Shown here: positions 16,266 through 25,436 of the stretch, piece after piece | Layout: each line of letters opens with the position of its first letter | How positions within the stretch are numbered: the stretch's first letter is position 1 | Assembly (NCBI RefSeq): GCF_002094305.1 | Contig: NZ_LWTX01000007.1 | Location: 1-64,000 of the forward strand | DNA: 64,000 nucleotides | Origin: Prescottella equi | GTDB taxonomy: Bacteria; Actinomycetota; Actinomycetes; Mycobacteriales; Mycobacteriaceae | Direction: 5' to 3' | The notes under the pieces: model-generated | What the model was told of the DNA's origin: nothing | What the model saw: only the letters and a program-made list of their open reading frames with translations | The model's database searches: none | Program-made: the position numbers and the translations under genes

Positions 16266-18962
16266 TCACCACTCCCGCAGCCGGCGCGGACCGAGATCGG
16301 CCATGCTCAGCTCCGGCCCGATCCGCACCCGGGCGTCGGTGACCTGCGCGCCCTCGGCGGACGCGAGCACCGGCTCGCACGCGAGCGACCGCACCTCGGG
16401 CAGGTCGTCGGCCAGGGCCGACACCCGCTGGACCAGGTCGACGAGCGCCTTCTTGTTCACCGGCGCTGCGCTGCGGTAGCCGGAGAGCAGCGGCGCGGCC
16501 TTGGGCGCGTCGATCAACTCGGTGGCCTCGTCCTCGGTCAGCGGCAGCACCCGGTACGCCCGGTCGCCCAGCAGATCGGAGATCACGCCGGCCAGACCGA
16601 ACGAGATCAGCGAGCCGAACGAGGGGTCGTCCTGTACCCCGACAACGCAGCCGATGCCCTTGGTGGCCATCTTCTGCACGTGCAGCAGCGGCTCGCCCGA
16701 CGCGGCCGCGAGATCCCGGTACGCGAGCCGCACCGAGTCCGGGCCCACCAGATCCAACCGCACGCCACCGAGGTCCGGGCGGTGTCGCCACAGTTCGCCG
16801 GTCGCCTTGACCGCGACCGGGTATCCCAGTTCGTCGGCCGCGGCGACCGCTTCGTCCTCGGTGGTGGCGGCCCGGAACTCCACCACGGGGACGCCGTAGC
16901 ACTCGAGCAACTGCGCGGCCTCGAAGTCCGACAGCCAGCGGCCGTTCGACTCCCCCAGCCAGCTCTCGACGAGAGTGCGCGCCCGATCGGAGTCGATGCC
17001 GTTGGGACGGACCACCTTCGATACCGGCCGGCCCCGCCACGCCGCGTAGCGCCACGATCGCGCCAGGGCCAGCGCCGCCCGCTCGGGGCCGGGGAACGAC
17101 GGGACCGACCCCCGCGTCGGGAAACCGTCGGGCCCGCGCACAGCGAGGACGTCCGGGATGCCCTCGGCGGCGAGGAACGTGGTGAGGATCGGCTTGTCGG
17201 TGTCGACGACGGCCTCCCGCAACGCCTGCGCGTACGGTTCGACTGCGACCGCGACAGGCGGCGCGAAGACCGCGATGACGGCGTCGACGTCAAACGACGC
17301 GAGGGCGGTGGAAACCGCGTCGGCGAACACCTCGGGTGTGGCCTGCGCACCGAGATCGACGGGCTCCCCCACCTGCAGGCCCTCGCGCCGCGCCGCGTCG
17401 ACGGCCAGCACGCCGAGCGCGGTCGAGTTGCCGACCACCGCCACTCGCGGCCCCGCCGGTAGCGGCTGATAACCGAAGAGCAGTGCGCAGTCGAAGAGCT
17501 GCGAGATCGAGCCGACCTGCACGACGCCGGCCTGCTCGAACAGCGACCGCACGATCGAGTCGTCCATCTCGACCCCCGTCGCCGCGAGCGCCGGGGGCAC
17601 CGCGTGGCGGCCACTCTTGACCGCCACGATCGGCTTGTTTCGGGCGACCCGGCGAGCGATCCGGGAGAACTTCCGGGGATTGCCGAAGCTCTCCAGGTAC
17701 AGCAGCACCACCTCGGTGTCCGGGTCGGTGTCCCAGTACTGCAGCAGGTCGTTGCCGGAGACGTCCGCACGGTTACCGGCCGATACGAACGTCGACAGGC
17801 CCAGGTGCCGCTTCGCGGCCTGGTCGAGGATCGCGATGCCGAGGGCGCCGGACTGGCAGAAGAAGCCGACCCGCCCCGGCTTGGGCAGCACCGGAGCGAG
17901 CGTCGCGTTCAGCGACACCGCCACGTCGTTGTTCGCGACGCCGAGCGCGTTCGGTCCGATGAGGCGCATGCCGTGCGCGCGAGCCGCGTGCACGAGGCGC
18001 CGCTCGGAGTCACGCCCGTCCGGGCCGGTCTCACCGAACCCCGCCGACACGACCACGAGCGCCTTGACCCCCTTGGCCAGGCAGTCGTCGAGCACCGCGT
18101 CGATCGACTCGGCCGGGACGGCCACGACGGCCAGGTCGACGTCGTCGGGGATGTCGCGCACCGTCGGGTAGGCACGCACCCCGCGCACCGATCGGTGCTC
18201 GGCGTTGACCGGGTACACGGGCCCGGAGAAGTTGCCCTGCAACAGGTTCGCCAGAACGGCGTTGCCGACCTTGGAGCTGTCCGTGGAGGCACCGATCACG
18301 GCAACCGATCGCGGGCTGAGCACGTTGCGGACACTGCGGGCCTCGGCGGCGCGTTCGCGCGAGTTCCGCACCGACAGCAGCGCCTCGGTCGGGTCGATCG
18401 CGAATTCGAGGCGCAGCACACCGCCGTCGAAACTGCGGCTGACCTGGTATCCGGCTTCCCGGAACACCGAGACCATGTTGCGGTTCTCGGCGAGGACCTC
18501 GGCGACGAACATGTTCAGACCGTTCTCGGCGGCCGCGCCCGCGAGGTGCTCGAGCAGGATCGGTCCGAGACCGCGACCCTGATGCGCGTCGGCCACGACG
18601 AAGGCGACCTCCGCCGAGCGTCCGTCACCGACGTCGAGCAGGCGTTCGTACCGGCCCACCGCGATGATCTCGTCGCCGAGGATCGCCACGAAGGCGACGC
18701 GGTTGCGGTGATCGACCGTCGTGAAGTTGACGACGTCCCGGTTGGACATGGTGGGGTACGGGCCGAAGTACCGCAGGTAGCGGGTGCGTTCGGACAGCTT
18801 GCCGTGGAACTCGACGAGTTTGTCGGCGTCCTCGGGAACGATCGGCCGCAGATGGACGACACCCCCGTCCGACGCGAGTACGTCGGCGAGCCAGTGGCGC
18901 GGAAAGTTCCGCGCGCGTTCGAGATCGACCTTCTTGCCGTCTTTGGCGGTGCCGTCAGTCAC
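16266..18962 (-). CDS. Pat-type protein acetyltransferase: GNAT + ADP-forming acyl-CoA synthetase-like
   Basis: 898 aa from GTG 18962, preceded by GGAGG. Domain order: GNAT (about 35-185; acetyl-CoA loop AHQGRGLGP at 126-133), CoA-binding Rossmann domain (from NVLSPRSVAVIGAS), ligase-CoA domain (FCQSGALG, DVSGNDLLQYW), and an ATP-grasp-like domain (about 680-890). This is the composition of PatZ-like lysine acetyltransferases, with GNAT at the N-terminus. Where ADP-forming synthetases have the phospho-His motif SHTG, this protein reads A459-A-T-G, so the ligase half is probably inactive. The start overlaps the acuC stop by 8 bases, implying coupled translation. Confidence 0.82.
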   Translation of the reverse strand: MTDGTAKDGKKVDLERARNFPRHWLADVLASDGGVVHLRPIVPEDADKLVEFHGKLSERTRYLRYFGPYPTMSNRDVVNFTTVDHRNRVAFVAILGDEIIAVGRYERLLDVGDGRSAEVAFVVADAHQGRGLGPILLEHLAGAAAENGLNMFVAEVLAENRNMVSVFREAGYQVSRSFDGGVLRLEFAIDPTEALLSVRNSRERAAEARSVRNVLSPRSVAVIGASTDSSKVGNAVLANLLQGNFSGPVYPVNAEHRSVRGVRAYPTVRDIPDDVDLAVVAVPAESIDAVLDDCLAKGVKALVVVSAGFGETGPDGRDSERRLVHAARAHGMRLIGPNALGVANNDVAVSLNATLAPVLPKPGRVGFFCQSGALGIAILDQAAKRHLGLSTFVSAGNRADVSGNDLLQYWDTDPDTEVVLLYLESFGNPRKFSRIARRVARNKPIVAVKSGRHAVPPALAATGVEMDDSIVRSLFEQAGVVQVGSISQLFDCALLFGYQPLPAGPRVAVVGNSTALGVLAVDAARREGLQVGEPVDLGAQATPEVFADAVSTALASFDVDAVIAVFAPPVAVAVEPYAQALREAVVDTDKPILTTFLAAEGIPDVLAVRGPDGFPTRGSVPSFPGPERAALALARSWRYAAWRGRPVSKVVRPNGIDSDRARTLVESWLGESNGRWLSDFEAAQLLECYGVPVVEFRAATTEDEAVAAADELGYPVAVKATGELWRHRPDLGGVRLDLVGPDSVRLAYRDLAAASGEPLLHVQKMATKGIGCVVGVQDDPSFGSLISFGLAGVISDLLGDRAYRVLPLTEDEATELIDAPKAAPLLSGYRSAAPVNKKALVDLVQRVSALADDLPEVRSLACEPVLASAEGAQVTDARVRIGPELSMADLGPRRLREW

Positions 18963-20229
18963 GGGGATCCTCCGGATCGAGGCCGAGCAGTGGGAACGTG
19001 GCGCGACGAGTCGCGATGATCGCCGCGTCGATGCGGGTGAGGGCGCGGTCCATCGAAGCCACTCCCGTCTCGGGAGTTCCTCCCGGTCCGTCCCACGGCA
19101 GATACTTCGTGTCGCCGCCCTCCCCCATCGTCGTCGGCAGGTCGACGCTCGGCGCGACGGCATGCGCCTTCTCCCGCCAGCCGTCGGGAATCGCCGTGGC
19201 GGGGTCGATCTCACGGTCGAGTGCGGTCGCGATCAGATGGGTCCACGATCTCGGTACGACCCGGACCAGGCCGTATCCGCCTCCACCGACAGCGAGCCAA
19301 CGGCCCTCGGCGTACCGATCGGCGAGCTCGCGCATCGCGAGATACGCGGCCCGCTGACCGTCGACGGTCAGTGCGAGATCGGCCAGCGGGTCCTCGCGAT
19401 GATTGTCGGCACCGCACTGGCTGATGACGATCTGCGGCCGGAACCCGGCGATCGCGGCCGGCACGACCGCGTGGAACCCTCTCAGCCACAGCGCATCACT
19501 GGTGCCGGGCAGGACCGGGAGGTTGATCGCGGTGCCTTCGGCGGCGCCCGACCCCACCTCGCTCGACCAACCGGTGTTGGGCCACAACGTCGCGGGGTGC
19601 TGGTGGATGGAGATCGTCATCACACGCGGGTCGCCGAGAAACGCGTGCTGGACGCCGTCTCCGTGGTGGGCGTCGATGTCGACGTAGGCGATCCGGTCGA
19701 AGCCGTTGTCCAGCAACCAGGAAATGGCGATCGCGGCATCGTTGTACACACAGAACCCGGATGCCCAGTCCGCCATCGCGTGGTGCATTCCGCCGCCGAT
19801 GCTCACCGCGCGGCGGGCGCGGCCGGACGCGATCTCCTTGGCGGCAGCGAGCGAACCACCGGCGAGGACGGCGCTGGCCTCGTGCATGCGCGGGAAGATC
19901 GGGTTGTCGTCGGTACCGAGTCCGTGCCGCGTCTCCAACTCCGGGGGCAGCGCCGTGTCGGGGCCGTCGCCGGCGAGTTTGACCGCTTCGATGTAGGCGG
20001 GGGTGTGGATGCGGAGCAGATCGGCGTCGGAGGCGGCGTCCGGGCGGACCACCTCCGCCGCGTCGATCAAACGCAGTCCGTCGGCGAGCGCCATCGTCAG
20101 ATCGAGCCGGGTGGGGTTCATCGGATGCTGCGGACTCCAGCGGTAGCTGAGATAGTCCGGACTCCAGACCACGACGCGATCCGATCCGGTGGTTGCTGTG
20201 CCCCTCCCGGGACCTGACGACACGGCCAT
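18955..20229 (-). CDS. acuC: AcuC-like class I histone deacetylase family protein
   Basis: 424 aa. Zinc-dependent deacetylase fold with the active-site residues in order: GGGMHHAM (H149, H150), YVDIDAHHGDGVQ (zinc ligands D186 and H188), ISQCGADNH (third zinc Asp), and VGGGGYG (substrate Tyr). AcuC removes acetyl groups from acetyl-CoA synthetase in Bacillus, reactivating it. The gene lies directly upstream of, and overlaps, the acetyltransferase gene, so the pair may control reversible protein acetylation. It is divergent from ideR across 176 bp. Confidence 0.9.
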   Translation of the reverse strand: MAVSSGPGRGTATTGSDRVVVWSPDYLSYRWSPQHPMNPTRLDLTMALADGLRLIDAAEVVRPDAASDADLLRIHTPAYIEAVKLAGDGPDTALPPELETRHGLGTDDNPIFPRMHEASAVLAGGSLAAAKEIASGRARRAVSIGGGMHHAMADWASGFCVYNDAAIAISWLLDNGFDRIAYVDIDAHHGDGVQHAFLGDPRVMTISIHQHPATLWPNTGWSSEVGSGAAEGTAINLPVLPGTSDALWLRGFHAVVPAAIAGFRPQIVISQCGADNHREDPLADLALTVDGQRAAYLAMRELADRYAEGRWLAVGGGGYGLVRVVPRSWTHLIATALDREIDPATAIPDGWREKAHAVAPSVDLPTTMGEGGDTKYLPWDGPGGTPETGVASMDRALTRIDAAIIATRRATFPLLGLDPEDPRD

Positions 20230-20405
20230 TCACCCAAGCTACTTGGCGCGACGGCGCCCGCGCGAGGCGCCACGAACCGTGTCGGGCGCACGGGTCGGCG
20301 GCCCACTCCGGGCGGCGCCCGAGCGACGCGTTTCACGTCGACGCCCGAGCGGGACCGACAAACCGGAATGCCCGGTAGAATCACGCCAGACGAAGGGGTG
20401 TGAGA

Positions 20406-21092
20406 GTGAAGGATCTGGTCGACACCACGGAGATGTATCTCCGGACGATCTACGACTTGGAAGAAGAGGGCGTCGTCCCGCTCCGCGCGCGGATCGCCGA
20501 ACGACTCGAGCAGAGCGGTCCGACCGTGAGCCAGACGGTTGCTCGCATGGAGCGCGACGGACTGCTCCAGGTGGCGGGTGACCGTCATCTCGAGCTCACC
20601 GAGAAGGGCCGCAACCTTGCGGTCGCGGTGATGCGCAAGCATCGCCTCGCCGAGCGTCTGCTCGTCGACATCATCGGCCTCGAATGGGATCAGGTGCATG
20701 CCGAGGCATGCCGCTGGGAGCACGTGATGAGCGAGGACGTCGAACGGCGCCTCGTCGAGGTACTGAAGAACCCGACGACCTCGCCGTACGGCAACCCGAT
20801 CCCGGGTCTGGCGGATCTGGGACTCGACCGTCCGGTGGGCAATGCGGAGACGCTCATCCGGCTCACGGACGTGCCGCCGGGCAAGCCGACTGCCGTGGTG
20901 GTGCGGCGCCTCGCCGAGCACGTGCAGTCCGATCCCGAACTGATCGGTCAGCTCCGCGAAGCGGGCGTGGTCCCCGATGCAAGGGTTACAGTCGAGACCC
21001 GACCCGGCTCGGTGACGATCACCGCGTCCGGTCACGACGAATTCGACCTTCCCGAGGAAATGGCCCACGCCGTCCAGGTGAAGCAGGTCTGA
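20406..21092 (+). CDS. ideR: iron-dependent repressor IdeR/DtxR
   Basis: 228 aa from GTG 20406, 7 bp after GAAGGGG; the upstream GTG at 20400 is too close to that site. With this start the metal ligands fall at the textbook positions: M10, C102, E105 and H106 (site 2), H79, E83 and H98 (site 1). The winged helix covers about 1-65 (SGPTVSQTVARMERDG recognition helix) and an SH3-like domain closes the protein (about 150-228). It represses siderophore and iron-uptake genes when Fe2+ is bound. No IdeR box (TTAGGTTAGGCTAACC-like) was found in the window. galE follows after 45 bp. Confidence 0.96.
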   Translation: MKDLVDTTEMYLRTIYDLEEEGVVPLRARIAERLEQSGPTVSQTVARMERDGLLQVAGDRHLELTEKGRNLAVAVMRKHRLAERLLVDIIGLEWDQVHAEACRWEHVMSEDVERRLVEVLKNPTTSPYGNPIPGLADLGLDRPVGNAETLIRLTDVPPGKPTAVVVRRLAEHVQSDPELIGQLREAGVVPDARVTVETRPGSVTITASGHDEFDLPEEMAHAVQVKQV

Positions 21093-21137
21093 CACCTCGC
21101 TTCGCGTGTGCGGTCGCGGCACGCGAGGAGATGAACT

Positions 21138-22133
21138 GTGAGACTTCTGGTTACCGGCGGCGCAGGATACGTCGGCAGCGTGTGCACCACCGTGCTGCTC
21201 GAGCGTGGCCACGAGGTGGTCGTCGTCGACGACCTCTCGACCGGAAACGCCGACGCCGTGCCGGCAGGTGCCGAGTTCATCGAGGGTGACATCGCCGCTG
21301 TTGCCGGATCCGTGCTCGGATCCGGCAACAGCACACCCCGTTTCGACGGTGTGTTGCATTTCGCCGCACAGTCGCTGGTCGGCGAGTCCGTCGAGCGTCC
21401 GGAGCAGTACTGGCAGGGCAACGTCGTGACGACGCTCGCGCTGCTCGAGGCCATGCGGCTGTCGGGCACACCCCGCCTGGTGTTCTCGTCCACCGCGGCC
21501 ACCTACGGCGAGCCGGAACGCACACCCATCACCGAGGACGCACCGACCCGTCCCACCAACCCGTACGGCGCCACGAAGCTCGCGATCGACCACGCGATCA
21601 CGTCGTACGCGAACGCGCACTCGCTCGCCGCCACCAGCCTGCGCTACTTCAACGTCGCCGGAGCCTACAGGGGCGCGGGTGAGAACCGAGTCGTGGAAAC
21701 ACATCTCATTCCCCTCGTGCTCCAGGTCGCGTTGGGTCAACGCGAGAAGATCTCCGTCTTCGGCACCGACTGGCCCACCAAGGACGGCACCGCGGTGCGC
21801 GACTACATCCACGTCCTCGACCTGGCCGACGCCCACCTGCTGGCCCTCGAGTCGTCGGTCCCCGGACACCACCGCATCTACAACCTCGGTAGCGGCGCCG
21901 GATTCACTGTCCGCGAAGTCATTTCGGCCTGCGAGCGGGTGACCGGCCTGCCCATCGCCGCCGAGGACGCCCCCCGACGCGCGGGTGACCCTGCCGTGCT
22001 GATCGCGTCGAGCGACCGTGCCGTGGACGAACTCGGTTGGCGCCCGGCACACACCGACCTCGACGAGATCGTCTCCGACGCCTGGACGTACCTCCAGGCC
22101 TTGGGTGATCGGTCGCACGCCGCCCGTCGCTAG
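21138..22133 (+). CDS. galE: UDP-glucose 4-epimerase
   Basis: 331 aa extended SDR enzyme interconverting UDP-glucose and UDP-galactose, the precursor of arabinogalactan galactan. NAD-binding TGGAGYVGS at the N-terminus, the catalytic SSTAATYG (Ser/Thr) and [12 protein letters not shown] (YxxxK) are present, as is [12 protein letters not shown] 21138 follows GAGGAG by 7 bp. Next to ideR as dtxR-galE in Corynebacterium, so probably co-transcribed. A 12-bp inverted repeat lies inside the coding sequence (21300-21329). The stop codon TAG overlaps, on the palindrome CTAG, the stop of the convergent DUF4192 gene. Confidence 0.93.
   Translation: MRLLVTGGAGYVGSVCTTVLLERGHEVVVVDDLSTGNADAVPAGAEFIEGDIAAVAGSVLGSGNSTPRFDGVLHFAAQSLVGESVERPEQYWQGNVVTTLALLEAMRLSGTPRLVFSSTAATYGEPERTPITEDAPTRPTNPYGATKLAIDHAITSYANAHSLAATSLRYFNVAGAYRGAGENRVVETHLIPLVLQVALGQREKISVFGTDWPTKDGTAVRDYIHVLDLADAHLLALESSVPGHHRIYNLGSGAGFTVREVISACERVTGLPIAAEDAPRRAGDPAVLIASSDRAVDELGWRPAHTDLDEIVSDAWTYLQALGDRSHAARR
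21300..21329. repeat. 12-bp perfect inverted repeat within galE
   Basis: GTTGCCGGATCC at 21300-21311 and GGATCCGGCAAC at 21318-21329 with a 6-nt loop. It encodes [11 protein letters not shown] just before the conserved [11 protein letters not shown], at a point where GalE proteins vary in length. Confidence 0.8.
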
Positions 22134-23242
22134 TCCGCCGGCGGGGGCAGACGCACCCCGAGTTCCGCCGCGATGCCGCGCCCGACGTCGGCGAGCTCGC
22201 GCAGGACGCAGGGGCGCACTCCGCGCTGCAGAGCATCGTCGAGAAGATTGGCCAGACGGTGGCAGGGGTCGGCCGCGAGTGCCGCACACAGGGCGACCCC
22301 TGCCATCGGTCCGTCACCCCGCAGGTACGCGCTGAATCCGAGGAGCGCGAGCGGTTCGGCCCGTTCCGGCTCGGGCAGTGCGCGAGCCAGGACGATCCAC
22401 AGCTGCTCGGCGGCATCTGCGTCGCTGCCGGCGGACAGCGCGAGCAACGCATCACGGGCCCGCGAATTCTCCAGCACGAGAGCCAGTTCCGCGCATTCCT
22501 CGGGTGTCAGCTCGTCGCCCGAGGCGGTCTGCGCGATCCTGGCGAGCACCAGTTCGACGCAACGCCGGTCGAAGCTGACCGGATCGGTAGCGCTCCGCGC
22601 CATCCCGTCGCCGCGCGTGATCCGCTCACGCGCAGCGTCGATGTGGTCGGCGACATCCTGCTGCTCGCCGAGCGAGTCGGGGATCAGAACCGCCTCGAGT
22701 TCGTCCCGGGAGGCTCGAATTGCGCGGCCGCCGAGGACCTGCGCCACGGCGACCCTCGACGCCGTCGGGTCCGGGAGTGCTCCCCGCACGCTGCCGGTGA
22801 GGTTCGTCCACGGGGCGCCCGCCTCGATCCGGCCGACGAGATGCGTCGCGGCGATCGAGATTCCCTGCTCGCCGAGCAGCTCGTCGAACGCATCCACGAT
22901 CTGCCCGTACGGCGCGAGATCGCACGATTCGGGCCGGTCCGGCAATCGGTCGTCGACCATGACGACCAGGACGCGGTCCGCACCTTCCCGGACGGCCACC
23001 GCGGTGAACTGTCCGAGGACCGTGCGCATCAGCGCGGGCTCGCGCGGCCGCAGATCGTGCCGCATCACGGCGCCGACCGAGGTACCGGTCAGACAGATCG
23101 CGACGAGCGAACGGTGCGGGTGGAAGCCGAGCAGGGCGGGAACCGCGCTCACGAGGTCGCCGGGCTCGGAGATGCGCACGGCGTGGGACGTACGCGGGTC
23201 GCGTGGACAGGGTGAGCCGTGTGCCGAGGTCGATGTCGTCAT
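22130..23242 (-). CDS. DUF4192 family protein
   Basis: 370 aa from ATG 23242. The pattern [29 protein letters not shown] near the N-terminus and the later [31 protein letters not shown] are characteristic of DUF4192, an actinobacterial family often listed beside ideR/galE. The function is unknown. The GFHP and 'RGDG' blocks lie at opposite ends of an alpha/beta protein with no membrane segment or signal peptide. Ends tail-to-tail with galE with overlapping stop codons. Confidence 0.83.
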   Translation of the reverse strand: MTTSTSAHGSPCPRDPRTSHAVRISEPGDLVSAVPALLGFHPHRSLVAICLTGTSVGAVMRHDLRPREPALMRTVLGQFTAVAVREGADRVLVVMVDDRLPDRPESCDLAPYGQIVDAFDELLGEQGISIAATHLVGRIEAGAPWTNLTGSVRGALPDPTASRVAVAQVLGGRAIRASRDELEAVLIPDSLGEQQDVADHIDAARERITRGDGMARSATDPVSFDRRCVELVLARIAQTASGDELTPEECAELALVLENSRARDALLALSAGSDADAAEQLWIVLARALPEPERAEPLALLGFSAYLRGDGPMAGVALCAALAADPCHRLANLLDDALQRGVRPCVLRELADVGRGIAAELGVRLPPPAD

Positions 23243-23393
23243 GCCACGACGATGCTGGGTGTCCCCGACGACGTGATCTCGGCGAACTGGGACGATCCCT
23301 GCCCTGTGGATGAGGTCGAGGGCTGTGCACAACCCTCGGTTACGGCAGCCGGACGCGTCCTGTCTGTCGGGCCGGGGTGTTAAAGCCGCGATC

Positions 23394-24089
23394 TCACCCG
23401 GCTCGGACCTTCTGCACGGCGGCGGTGAAGAGTTCGTCCAGGACGTCGGCGTCGCTCCCGTCCGGCGCCGTGTCGAACGACATGAAGGTGGCCTGGATCC
23501 GCACGTCGTCGATCTGAGCCATCAAGGTGAGCATCGACTGCGTCACCGCCCCACCGGGCCCTCCGGATTCGACCGTCCGGTGCAGTGCGAGCGTGTGGTC
23601 CACCTCGACCCGGGGTGGACGGGTGATCGCGGTACGCACCTGCACGTCGACGCCGTTCGCAGTGGCGGTGACATCGGGACATTGGACGAGTTGCGCTTCG
23701 AGTTCCGAAAGCGGAGTCGACACCCGGACCAGTTCGATCGTGACGGTGGAGCGGCTCACCGAATCCGTACCGACCGCGATCGCGGTTCCGTTCGCGGTGT
23801 AGTCCTGCGGCGGCGGTTTGCACCCGGGCGGGTCGACCCTGGCGCCGGGCGCGATCCCGGTGAGGTCGGGCGCCGCCTGCGAAACGGCCTGTGTGGGAAG
23901 AACGACGGCGGGGTACGCGGGCGGGAACGCCGCCGGCTCGAGCAGCAACTCTCCGAGCGGCCGCGATGCCACCCCTTTCTCGGCAGGCCTCGCGGTGCCG
24001 GACACCACCGACCCGCAACCCGCGACGAGCACCACGGCGGCCGACGCGAGCGCGGCCGACACGAGTGCGCAGTGCCTGCGCTCCGTCAT
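23394..24089 (-). CDS. putative sensor-type lipoprotein
   Basis: 231 aa from ATG 24089, with GGAGGAC upstream. The signal sequence ends in the lipobox LVAGC (cysteine at residue 25), so the mature protein is likely membrane-anchored by a lipid on the outer face. The extracellular part (about 50-231) has paired cysteines (PPGCKPPP ... VQCPDVT) and the overall look of the PknH-sensor/DUF5642-like lipoproteins of mycobacteria; that resemblance is a guess. No neighbour suggests a ligand. Confidence 0.7.
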   Translation of the reverse strand: MTERRHCALVSAALASAAVVLVAGCGSVVSGTARPAEKGVASRPLGELLLEPAAFPPAYPAVVLPTQAVSQAAPDLTGIAPGARVDPPGCKPPPQDYTANGTAIAVGTDSVSRSTVTIELVRVSTPLSELEAQLVQCPDVTATANGVDVQVRTAITRPPRVEVDHTLALHRTVESGGPGGAVTQSMLTLMAQIDDVRIQATFMSFDTAPDGSDADVLDELFTAAVQKVRAG

Positions 24090-24301
24090 GTGGCGTCCTC
24101 CTGCACGATCCGCTCGCGTTCTGCCCGTCCGCCACACCCTGTCACACGGCAGGACCGGACGGAATGATTCGACAGCCTGCGGTGTTGGTCCTCTGACGGC
24201 GGGGTACCGACCCCGGCCACGCGCCTCTCCGGCTCCCGTTTCGGACGACGGGACCCCGTGAGGGACACTGGAAGAAGACGTTCGAAGGAAAAGGAGCCGT
24301 C

Positions 24302-25255
24302 ATGGACGAGCAGTCGAAGATGTACGAGCTGGAGTTCCCGGCACCGCATCTGTCCTCGGCCGACGGCCAGGGGCCTGTGCTGATCCACGGCCTCGAGGGC
24401 TTCTCCGACGCCGGACACGCGGTGAAGCTGGCCACCAAGCACCTGCGCGAGAGCCTCGAGACCGAACTGGTCGCCTCGTTCGCGGTGGACGAGCTGATCG
24501 ACTACCGGTCGCGACGCCCCACCATGACGTTCAAGGCCGACCATTTCTCGGACTTCGACGCTCCGCAACTGAACCTGTATGCGCTGCGCGACACCGCCGG
24601 CACCCCCTTCCTGCTCCTCGCGGGCATGGAACCCGACCTGCGGTGGGAGCGGTTCACCACCGCGGTCCGGCTGCTCGCGGAACAGTTGGGCGTCCGCCGG
24701 ACCGTCGGCATCAACGCGATTCCGATGGCCATCCCCCACACGCGGCCGCTGAGCGTGACGGCGCACTCGACGAACAAGGAATTGATCGAGGACCACCACC
24801 GCTGGTCCGGCGAACTCCAGGTGCCGGGCAGTGCGTCGTCCCTCCTCGAGCTCCGTATGAGCCAGCACGGACACGAATCGGTGGGCTTCTCGGTACACGT
24901 GCCGCACTACCTCGCGCAGACGGAGTACCCGGCCGCCGCCGAGACGCTGCTCGAGAACGTCATGGAGATCGCCGATCTGGAGCTGCCCCTGGTCGCCCTC
25001 GGTGAGGCCGCCGCGCGGGTGCGCGAGCAGATCGACGAGCACATCACCTCGAACGAAGAGGTGCAGTCGGTGGTGAAGGCGCTCGAGAACCAGTACGACT
25101 CCTACGTCGCGGCGCAGGAGCAGCAGTCGACGCTGCTGGCCGGCGACGAGGATCTGCCGAGCGGAGACGAACTGGGCGCCGAGTTCGAGCGGTTCCTGGC
25201 AGAGCAGGCCCGGATGGACGGGGAGGGCGACCGGGACACCGACGAGGACCGCTGA
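24302..25255 (+). CDS. PAC2 family protein
   Basis: 317 aa from ATG 24302, preceded by AAGGAG. The conserved PAC2 elements are LIHGLEGFSDAGHAVKLA near the N-terminus, SFAVDELIDYRSRRP, and GINAIPMAIPHTRP in the middle. PAC2 is the family of proteasome assembly chaperone 2, and actinobacterial members are abundant, but their role is unsettled. The last 70 residues are acidic and charged, typical of the mycobacterial homologue (Rv2714). No membrane segment. Confidence 0.85.
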   Translation: MDEQSKMYELEFPAPHLSSADGQGPVLIHGLEGFSDAGHAVKLATKHLRESLETELVASFAVDELIDYRSRRPTMTFKADHFSDFDAPQLNLYALRDTAGTPFLLLAGMEPDLRWERFTTAVRLLAEQLGVRRTVGINAIPMAIPHTRPLSVTAHSTNKELIEDHHRWSGELQVPGSASSLLELRMSQHGHESVGFSVHVPHYLAQTEYPAAAETLLENVMEIADLELPLVALGEAAARVREQIDEHITSNEEVQSVVKALENQYDSYVAAQEQQSTLLAGDEDLPSGDELGAEFERFLAEQARMDGEGDRDTDEDR

Positions 25256-25300
25256 GGAACCTCGTTGCCGAGCCGTTCGGTCGTTCGTCCAGGTATCGTC

Positions 25301-25323
25301 GATAACGAAACCTTTACGTTATC
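25301..25323. promoter_or_regulatory. inverted repeat GATAACG-N9-CGTTATC (candidate operator)
   Basis: A 7-bp perfect inverted repeat with a 9-bp spacer in an AT-richer stretch upstream of the alpha/beta hydrolase gene. A second palindrome lies 5 bp further downstream. The regulator is unknown. Confidence 0.5.
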
Positions 25324-25327
25324 CGAA

Positions 25328-25341
25328 GTCACACTTGTGAC
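25328..25341. promoter_or_regulatory. palindrome GTCACACTTGTGAC (candidate operator)
   Basis: Two 6-bp arms GTCACA/TGTGAC around CT, about 96 bp before the hydrolase ATG. The half-site resembles a CRP/GlxR half-site but the two halves are in the opposite orientation to TGTGA-N6-TCACA. A near-consensus -10 hexamer TATACT (25373-25378) lies downstream. Confidence 0.5.
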
Positions 25342-25436
25342 AACTGCGCCACCTACGCTCTCGGTGCACGGATATACTCGGACGATCGATTATCTGAGCG
25401 TCGCCCGCCTGTCGGGTGGGGGCTTCAGGAGGCGAT

